From an uncultured Planctomycetaceae bacterium (GTDB lineage Bacteria > Planctomycetota > Planctomycetia > Pirellulales > UBA1268), in NCBI GenBank assembly GCA_937926325.1, contig CALAZQ010000462.1, positions 1 to 12,146 of the forward strand: 12,146 nt of DNA. Reading direction: 5' to 3'. The notes below the pieces were generated by a model, which ran no database searches, had not been told where the DNA came from, and saw only the letters and a list, made by a program, of their open reading frames with translations. This document shows, in pieces, positions 6,967 to 12,146 of the stretch. The first letter of the stretch is position 1, and each line of letters begins with the position of its first letter. The position numbers and the translations under genes are program-made.

Positions 6967-9948
6967 TCAGTGTCTCGTCCCGCCGGCCGGCTCACCCGCC
7001 AATCGCTCTTTCGGTGCCAGCCCCGCGGCAATCGCCAGCAGCACCACCGGGTGCAGCGTCGGCTTGCCCGCGGCCTGTTCCATCTGGAGCCGACAGGCCG
7101 AACACTCGGTCACGCCGGCGGCCACCGCCGGCTCACGGAAGGCGGTCATCAGGGTCCGGCCAATCCGCAGGCTTGTCCGATAGTGCTCACGGTCGAGGCC
7201 GAAGGTGCCCGCCATCCCCGAGCAGCCGGTCGGCCGCTGGTCGATGCTGAGTTCGGGAATCAGCCGCAGGAGTCCGGCCGTCGCACTGCCGGCAGCCTGC
7301 TGCCGCAGATGGCAGGGCTGATGATAGAGCAGCCGCCGCGGCAGGGGCTCAAAATCGTTCAGCAGCCGGCCTTCCTGCTGAAGCTCCCAGAGATAGTCGG
7401 TGGCATGCCGGGTGGCCGCCACCACCCGGGGCAGTTCTTCGTCGTCGAGCAGCAGTGGGTAGTCGTGCTGAATCGCCGTCACGGCCGCCGGTTCGGTGGC
7501 GATGATCTCGTAGCCGAGCCGCACGGCCTCAGTCAGCACCCGCAGGTTCCGCCTGGCCTGCCGCCGGGCCAGGTCGAGGTCGCCCGCTGAGATCGCTGCA
7601 ATGCCCGACGCGACCTGCCGAGGATCGACATAGACGCCGACGCCGCTGTGTTCCAAAAGTGAGACCAACGAGCGGGCCACCAGCGGATCATGCCGCCGGG
7701 CGAACGTGTCGAGAAAAACGAGCACCCGTCGGCCGGCCCGTTTGGACGGCCGGGTCAGGCCGCGGCGGCCGGCCCACCGCAGGAAGGTGTTGCCCGTAAA
7801 CCGAGGCAGCTTGCGGCCCTGGGCAATCCCCAGCAGCCGTTCGATCAGCCAGCGGGCCTGCCGGTTGGTGACCGCCCAGTTCGAGACTGGCCGCAGTCTC
7901 CCGCCGAGGGCCGACAGCTGGTCCACCCGGGCCAGCAGCCAGGGCGTCCATCGCAGTCCTTCGGCAGCGACCACGGTAGCCTTCAGTTCAGTCACCAGGG
8001 CGGGAATGTCCACCCCGGCAGCACAGTCGGCTCGGCACTGGTGGCAGTTGAAGCAGGTATCGGCAATCGCCCGGACAGCCTCCATGCCGTCGGCCTGTGG
8101 ATCGACCGCTCCGCTGAGCATGCCTGCCATCAGATTGGCCTTCGCCCGGGGCGACCATTCCTCACCGGGAGACTCGCGAAACCGCGGACACATCCGCAGC
8201 GGGCCGGCAGCGGCCCGGCAGGCTCCGCAGCCATTGCAGGCATCGACTTCGGCGGTGAGCGTCTCGGGCAGCCAGGTCAGCTGCGGCAGGACCGCCGCCT
8301 CGGGGCTGGCCGACGGCAGCTGCCGCCAGGCCGGCCGGGGCTCGTCGGCGACGGGCACAATCTTGCCGGGGTTGAGCAGCCCGGCAGGATCGAACAGCCG
8401 TTTGAGCTCGCGACAGACCGCCAGCTGGGCCGGAAACTGCTCGGCAAAGAACCGGGTGCGGGAGAGGCCCAGCCCCTGTTCCCCGCCCAGCGTGCCATCA
8501 ACCCGCACGACCGCCGTGACCAGGTCGGCCGCCAGGGCTTCCAGCCGTTCCCGCTCGCCACCGCGGCGGGGGTCGGCAAAGGGGCGGACATGCAGCTGGC
8601 CATGCCCGGCGTGGGCATACAGCAGCGCCGTGGCCGCGTGGCGTTTCAGCAGTTGTTGGTAGCTGACAAGAAAGGCGGGCAGCTGCGCCGGCGGAATGAC
8701 CACGTCCTCCATGAACTGCACCGGACGCACCGCCCCGCGGACGCCGTGCAGCGTCGAAACGACCGTTCGCGACAGCTGCCAGAACAGCTCGACATCGGCG
8801 GCCGCCTCGGCCCGCCGCACATCGATGCAATGAAACCGCGACCGCCGCATCAGATCGACGGCATCATCGAGCTGCCGCTGACAGCTGGCCTGTTCATCAC
8901 CCGCGAACTCCACCAGCAGCCCCGCTTCAGCCACCGCCGGGATGAGCCGCTCAAACGCCGCTGCTTCCGACCGCGACAGGGCCAGGTGACGCTTGTCAAA
9001 GAGGTCACAGGCCGCGGGCGACAGCGACTGGAGTCGCAGGGCGGCGGCTGCCGCCCGCTCGAGTGAGTCGAAGAAGAAGAGCCCGACGGCCGAGCCGGCC
9101 AGGCTGGGGCTGGTGGTGAGGGTGACCGCCGTCACCACCGCGAGGGTGCCCGAGCTGCCGGCCAACAGCCGCGGTAGATCGACCATCGTCGCCGAGGTGC
9201 CGGCCGAGTCAGGCGGCTTGACCACGCCGTCAAGCCGATAGCCTCCATGAACCAGCCGGCCCGATTTCTCCCAGCCGGCCAGCTCATCCCGGGCCGTCTC
9301 GGAGACTGCAGCAACCCCGCGGGCCAGCGTGGCCCGGCGGGCGGCATCGGCGGGCATCCCTTCGCTATCGACACGCGTTGTCACCGCCGTGGGCTGCAGT
9401 TCGGCCACGGTGCCGTCACTGAAGACCACCTCCGCCGCTGCGATCCGGTCGCGAACAGCGCCGTAGAGGGGAAACCGGCTGCCTGAGGTGTTCCGGCCGA
9501 TCATGCCGCCGATGGTGGTCACCGCCGCATTGGCAGGGTCGGGTCCGAAGCAACGGCCGACCGCCGCCAGCTGAGCCTCGAGCTGGCGGCAGCTCACGCC
9601 GGGCTGCACACGGACCGTATCGTCCGCCATCCGGATGATGCGGCGGAGATACCGCGAGCAGTCGAGAATCAGCCCGGTTCCCAGGGCGTCGCCGGCCAGC
9701 CCCGTCCCGGCGCCGCGGGGGTGTACCGGCACGCCGTTGCGCGAGGCCCACTCGAGCGTGGCGGCCACATCCTCGGCCGACCGGGGCCTGATCACGCCCA
9801 GAGGCGGCAGCTGAAACAGGCTGGCATCGGTGGCATAGAGCGAACGGCCGGCGTCATCGAAGATGACGTCTCCGGCAACGACGCCACGGAGGTCCTCGGC
9901 CATCCGCGAACGGTCGATTTCCAGCCGTCGTGCATCCGCTTCCATCAT
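6967..9948 (-). CDS. FAD-linked oxidase with [4Fe-4S] and Cys-rich C-terminal domains (D-2-hydroxyacid dehydrogenase type)
   Basis: A 993-residue fusion like bacterial YdiJ/D-2-hydroxyglutarate dehydrogenases, equivalent to GlcD joined to GlpC/GlcF. The VAO-type FAD domain (about 40-280) has HPRGAGTGLAGDAL (76-89) and TIGGMIGRNTSG (145-156). The FAD-oxidase C-terminal domain (about 285-530) has HAGHGQLHVRPF (446-457), GGEQGLG (488-494) and LLNPGKI (524-530). Two [4Fe-4S] motifs follow: Cys571/574/577/587 and Cys632/635/638/642. A C-terminal Cys-rich (CCG-type) domain has Cys879, Cys909 and CxxC at 949/952. The usual adjacent-cysteine pair reads CSG, with one Cys. It likely oxidises a D-2-hydroxyacid and passes electrons to quinone or another carrier; the substrate is unknown. 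Tandem ATGs at 9948 and 9945 both follow GAGG boxes. It sits 18 nt after the zinc-ribbon gene and about 8 nt before moaD, which is unusual company. Confidence 0.9.
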   Translation of the reverse strand: MMEADARRLEIDRSRMAEDLRGVVAGDVIFDDAGRSLYATDASLFQLPPLGVIRPRSAEDVAATLEWASRNGVPVHPRGAGTGLAGDALGTGLILDCSRYLRRIIRMADDTVRVQPGVSCRQLEAQLAAVGRCFGPDPANAAVTTIGGMIGRNTSGSRFPLYGAVRDRIAAAEVVFSDGTVAELQPTAVTTRVDSEGMPADAARRATLARGVAAVSETARDELAGWEKSGRLVHGGYRLDGVVKPPDSAGTSATMVDLPRLLAGSSGTLAVVTAVTLTTSPSLAGSAVGLFFFDSLERAAAAALRLQSLSPAACDLFDKRHLALSRSEAAAFERLIPAVAEAGLLVEFAGDEQASCQRQLDDAVDLMRRSRFHCIDVRRAEAAADVELFWQLSRTVVSTLHGVRGAVRPVQFMEDVVIPPAQLPAFLVSYQQLLKRHAATALLYAHAGHGQLHVRPFADPRRGGERERLEALAADLVTAVVRVDGTLGGEQGLGLSRTRFFAEQFPAQLAVCRELKRLFDPAGLLNPGKIVPVADEPRPAWRQLPSASPEAAVLPQLTWLPETLTAEVDACNGCGACRAAAGPLRMCPRFRESPGEEWSPRAKANLMAGMLSGAVDPQADGMEAVRAIADTCFNCHQCRADCAAGVDIPALVTELKATVVAAEGLRWTPWLLARVDQLSALGGRLRPVSNWAVTNRQARWLIERLLGIAQGRKLPRFTGNTFLRWAGRRGLTRPSKRAGRRVLVFLDTFARRHDPLVARSLVSLLEHSGVGVYVDPRQVASGIAAISAGDLDLARRQARRNLRVLTEAVRLGYEIIATEPAAVTAIQHDYPLLLDDEELPRVVAATRHATDYLWELQQEGRLLNDFEPLPRRLLYHQPCHLRQQAAGSATAGLLRLIPELSIDQRPTGCSGMAGTFGLDREHYRTSLRIGRTLMTAFREPAVAAGVTECSACRLQMEQAAGKPTLHPVVLLAIAAGLAPKERLAGEPAGGTRH

Positions 9949-9966
9949 GCCCTCACCCTCAACCCC

Positions 9967-10458
9967 TTACGATCCAGCCGACGCCGGCCGTCCCTGCCGG
10001 GCAGCCTGCTGGCGATGCTTCTCATGGGTTTCCAGGTTGAAGCCGCCGAAACGGTCGGTGATGCCCGGTCCGGTGTAACGGGCCCCGCACCGGTAACAGG
10101 TAAGGCACTCCGGCACCAGAAAGTAGAGGACGACGTCGATCGCCGCCGTCGCGAAGAGAATGCCGAACGTGAGGAACAGTTCGCGGTAGGCCCAGGCGAC
10201 GCAACTGGCGGCGAAGCCGACGACGACGATGCCGACCCCGAGCCGCTGCGGAAAGTTCTTGCGGACGAACAGTTCCGTACTCGGGCAGACGACACAGCGG
10301 GTCAGTCGCGGTGGCTCAGTGGCGGTCGCCGGCAGAATCGCCCCTTCCGGCAGGCTGATGCTGCGGCTGCACCGTGGGCAGCTGAGGATGGGCCGGGTTT
10401 CGATGGCCGCCGCAGCTGTCGGGCCGCCACAGCCAGGACAGGAATAGACGATGTTCAT
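9967..10458 (-). CDS. Zinc-ribbon membrane protein, unknown function
   Basis: A 163-residue protein with no function I recognise. The N-terminus resembles a zinc ribbon: SCPGCGG (Cys7, Cys10) and SCPRCSR (Cys27, Cys30). A third CxxC follows (Cys55, Cys58), then FVRKNFPQRLGV (64-75). Two probable membrane helices lie at about 72-91 and 95-116. After them is a C-terminal CYRCGARYTG with Cys118, Cys121 and Cys124, then a charged hydrophilic tail. The layout suggests a cytoplasmic metal site at both ends of a helical hairpin. It starts 6 nt after the membrane-protein gene and ends 18 nt before the flavoprotein, so it is part of the operon. The Shine-Dalgarno is weak. From memory, similar proteins with LFVRKDFPQ-like blocks occur in planctomycetes; this is unverified. 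A redox or metallochaperone role is only a guess. Confidence 0.82.
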   Translation of the reverse strand: MNIVYSCPGCGGPTAAAAIETRPILSCPRCSRSISLPEGAILPATATEPPRLTRCVVCPSTELFVRKNFPQRLGVGIVVVGFAASCVAWAYRELFLTFGILFATAAIDVVLYFLVPECLTCYRCGARYTGPGITDRFGGFNLETHEKHRQQAARQGRPASAGS

Positions 10459-10464
10459 GATGGC

Positions 10465-11283
10465 CTACGGTTGAAGGAGAGCAACGACACCCGATGCCGA
10501 CGGCACTGCCAACAGCTGGGCGGTGAGCTCACCGAGGATGACGGCGAGACAGGCAACGTACAGAATGCCAGTGGCACTCTGGGTGTTCGGAATGTCGAGG
10601 GTCTTGCGGCTCATCACGAGCAGCACCGGCAGGCCCACGAGCCCGGCCAGCCAGCGGAGCCAGAGTAGGGCCAGGCCGGTCTGGTCGAGGCCGGCAGTTC
10701 CCCCGCCCGCCGCCGCTGCGACAGCGGCACCGGACCGATCGAGCCAGCCGGTTCCGGCGGCCCCGGCGGTGGTGAACTGCCAGCCGACTCCCACCAGCGT
10801 GACCACCAACAACAGGGCCCAGACGACCAGGGTCTGATCGATCGATCGGCGCAGGGCATCGACCCGCATGCCGGGAGCATTGAGATACCAGTGGCCCAGC
10901 AGCATCGCATTGACCGTCAGGCCGATCAGGCAGCCCGACAGCAGCCGCGGCACACTGGCAGAGGCCGCGGGGTTCCCGACGATGACCGCGGCGAGGCCAC
11001 CGCAGGCGGCGGCCAGCCCACAGCAGATCAGCCCCCCCCGACGCCGCTCGGCATACATCAGGATGCTGCCCACCCAGGCGGTGACGGCGGTGATCGCCAT
11101 CAGCCAGCCGACCGAGCTCAACCCGACCGTCCAGGCCAGCAGACCGGCGAAGGTGGCCAGCCCCAGCACCACCAGCAGATTGACCCGGAAGAAACCGCCC
11201 GGTACCAGAGTGGTCGAGGTAAGGCAGAGGGCCAGGGCCAGGCCACCACCGAACCGGCAGAGAAAGTCAATCAGCAGTGTCAC
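10465..11283 (-). CDS. Multi-pass inner-membrane protein, unknown function
   Basis: An integral membrane protein of 272 residues with about eight hydrophobic helices spread evenly along the chain. I do not recognise a family. Distinctive features are MLLGHWYLNAPGMR, with His131 at a membrane edge, and the C-terminal IPNTQSATGILYVA followed by an acidic GE within the last helix. A Gly/Ala-rich loop at about 185-203 separates helices six and seven. I chose the GTG start (11281-11283) because GGAGG (11293-11297) lies 9 nt upstream and the chain then enters its first helix directly. An in-frame ATG at 11343 would add 20 polar, Arg-rich residues but has no ribosome-binding site. It lies 6 nt before the zinc-ribbon gene, so the two may work together. 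Histidines at membrane edges could point to a haem or quinone partner, but this is speculative. Confidence 0.82.
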   Translation of the reverse strand: MTLLIDFLCRFGGGLALALCLTSTTLVPGGFFRVNLLVVLGLATFAGLLAWTVGLSSVGWLMAITAVTAWVGSILMYAERRRGGLICCGLAAACGGLAAVIVGNPAASASVPRLLSGCLIGLTVNAMLLGHWYLNAPGMRVDALRRSIDQTLVVWALLLVVTLVGVGWQFTTAGAAGTGWLDRSGAAVAAAAGGGTAGLDQTGLALLWLRWLAGLVGLPVLLVMSRKTLDIPNTQSATGILYVACLAVILGELTAQLLAVPSASGVVALLQP

Positions 11284-11323
11284 CCGCTCGGTCCTCCGTG
11301 CCGCCCGACCAGCCCCGGTGTTC

Positions 11324-11341
11324 GGTTCCTGCGGCGGAACC
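11324..11341 (-). other. 6-bp hairpin between folE and the membrane-protein gene
   Basis: GGTTCC (11324-11329) and GGAACC (11336-11341) are exact reverse complements with a 6-nt loop. If the downstream gene starts at GTG 11283, this hairpin falls in the 94-nt spacer after folE. There is no T-run, so termination is doubtful. It may affect mRNA stability or be chance. Confidence 0.3.
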
Positions 11342-11377
11342 ATCCAGCGGTCGGCGGGGCGGCTGCACCGTCCACTC

Positions 11378-12019
11378 CTACCGTTTGCCGTAGATCAACG
11401 ACATGACCTCGGCGCGACTCGACACGTTCGACCGAAAGATGCCTTTCATGGCCGAGGTGACGCAGAGGCTGCCGGGCTTCCGCACCCCGCGAATCGTCAT
11501 GCAGGTGTGCGAGGCCTCGATCACCACCGCGACCCCCTTGGCCCCAAGGTCGTGCTCGAGCAGGCCCGCAATCTGTTCGGTCATCCGCTCCTGCACCTGC
11601 GGGCGGTGCGAGACCACCTCGACCACACGGGCAAGTTTGCTCAGGCCCAGCACCCGACCGTCGGGGATATAGCCGATGTGAGCCTGCCCCATGAACGGCA
11701 GCAGGTGATGCTCGCAGACGCTGTTGAAGGCGATGTCGCGAACGAGCACAAGTTCGTCATATTTTTCCGTGAATGCCTTGCCGAGATGCCGTCGCGGGTC
11801 TTCATGCAGCCCACTGAACATTTCGGCATACATCCGCGCGACGCGGGCTGGCGTCTCAAGCAGCCCCTCCCGGTCGGGGTCTTCGCCTACAGCGGCAAGG
11901 ATTTCCCGTACTGCCCGCTCGATCCGGGGCTGGTCAACGGGCGACGAGACTCTTTCGGCCAACGGAACCTCTGCCGCTGAAACACCGCCGCAAACAAATT
12001 CAGATTCAGCTGTCTTCAT
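11378..12019 (-). CDS. folE: GTP cyclohydrolase I (type IA) FolE
   Basis: Converts GTP to 7,8-dihydroneopterin triphosphate, the entry point to folate and also to queuosine/7-deazaguanine or other pterins. It has 213 residues. The zinc ligands are Cys102 and His105 in [10 protein letters not shown] and Cys173 in HTCMTIRG, so it is the zinc-dependent type IA enzyme. Other blocks are [14 protein letters not shown] (51-64), GLSKLARVV (125-133), [13 protein letters not shown] (138-150) and GVRKPGS (178-184). The first 25 or so residues are variable and likely disordered. ATG 12017-12019 is preceded closely by GGAG, at only 2 nt spacing. It heads the co-directional array that continues with the membrane protein 94 nt downstream. 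The sequence is complete, with no missing residues. Confidence 0.97.
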   Translation of the reverse strand: MKTAESEFVCGGVSAAEVPLAERVSSPVDQPRIERAVREILAAVGEDPDREGLLETPARVARMYAEMFSGLHEDPRRHLGKAFTEKYDELVLVRDIAFNSVCEHHLLPFMGQAHIGYIPDGRVLGLSKLARVVEVVSHRPQVQERMTEQIAGLLEHDLGAKGVAVVIEASHTCMTIRGVRKPGSLCVTSAMKGIFRSNVSSRAEVMSLIYGKR

Positions 12020-12082
12020 CGCTCCAGTTTAGCACCTCGCCGCGGCAGCCGCGGAAGGCTGCGGCAGCACCCGGCCCGACAG

Positions 12083-12100
12083 CCGGCCTGATCAGGCGGG
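12083..12100. repeat. 12-bp perfect palindrome in a near-perfect 18-bp dyad
   Basis: GCCTGATCAGGC (12086-12097) is its own reverse complement. Extending to 12083-12100 adds two more paired positions per side around one mismatch. It lies 64-81 nt upstream of the folE start, in the only visible part of its upstream region (12020-12146), where no clear -35/-10 pair was found. It could be an operator for folE or a hairpin at the 3' end of a gene lying beyond the right edge. Confidence 0.4.
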
Positions 12101-12146
12101 CGGATGAAAACCGCGGGAAGCCAGGAGCGGAAGCGACTGGACCGGC

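Noticed and set aside
7690..9066. Long plus-strand open frame (458 codons) opposite the flavoprotein gene
   Set aside because: It is antisense to a gene with clear domain motifs. The product is rich in Arg, Gly, Pro and Gln with no recognisable motif, as expected from GC-rich antisense frames.
10868..11980. Plus-strand open frame of 370 codons opposite folE and the membrane-protein gene
   Set aside because: It spans two real minus-strand genes, one of them certain (folE). It has no motif and biased composition.

Overview
The window is a GC-rich bacterial chromosome segment, densely packed with housekeeping and cofactor genes. It most resembles Planctomycetota (Pirellulales-like). I base this on the overall composition, an HU gene with a TTGACA/TATGGT promoter and an Ala/Pro tail, a very small lipoprotein with a conserved-looking C-terminus, and a zinc-ribbon membrane protein of a style I associate with planctomycetes. 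The placement is an inference without any database search. I see no tRNA or rRNA genes, IS elements, CRISPR arrays, prophage or att sites.

Left block (1-2426, minus strand): pyrD (class 1B dihydroorotate dehydrogenase), then trpS, then acpS, which runs off the left edge. trpS and acpS overlap by an ATGA and are probably translationally coupled. Centre (2427-3547): a divergent intergenic region holds a good sigma-70-like promoter and a perfect 7-bp inverted repeat upstream of a plus-strand HU-family gene. A structured-looking spacer follows, then an 85-residue putative lipoprotein.

Right block (3548-12019, minus strand): nine tightly spaced co-directional genes. In transcription order they are folE, an 8-TM membrane protein, a zinc-ribbon membrane protein, a 993-residue FAD/[4Fe-4S]/Cys-rich-domain oxidoreductase, moaD, moaE, moaA, a cysteine desulfurase-like PLP enzyme, and a YkgJ-type Cys-cluster protein. 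Most gaps are 2-38 nt and moaE/moaA overlap by ATGA, so a single operon is likely for at least the last eight genes. The common theme is pterin and molybdopterin chemistry. FolE and MoaA both start from GTP. MoaD and MoaE form molybdopterin synthase, whose small-subunit thiocarboxylate needs sulfur, and the PLP enzyme could supply it. moaC, moeB, moeA and mogA are not in the window.

Nothing here is clearly a new defence or mobile system. The most interesting leads are the composition of the nine-gene array (a sulfur donor next to moaA, and unknown membrane/zinc-ribbon and flavo-iron-sulfur proteins between folE and moaDEA), the candidate operator at the HU promoter, and the small lipoprotein with its structured upstream spacer.
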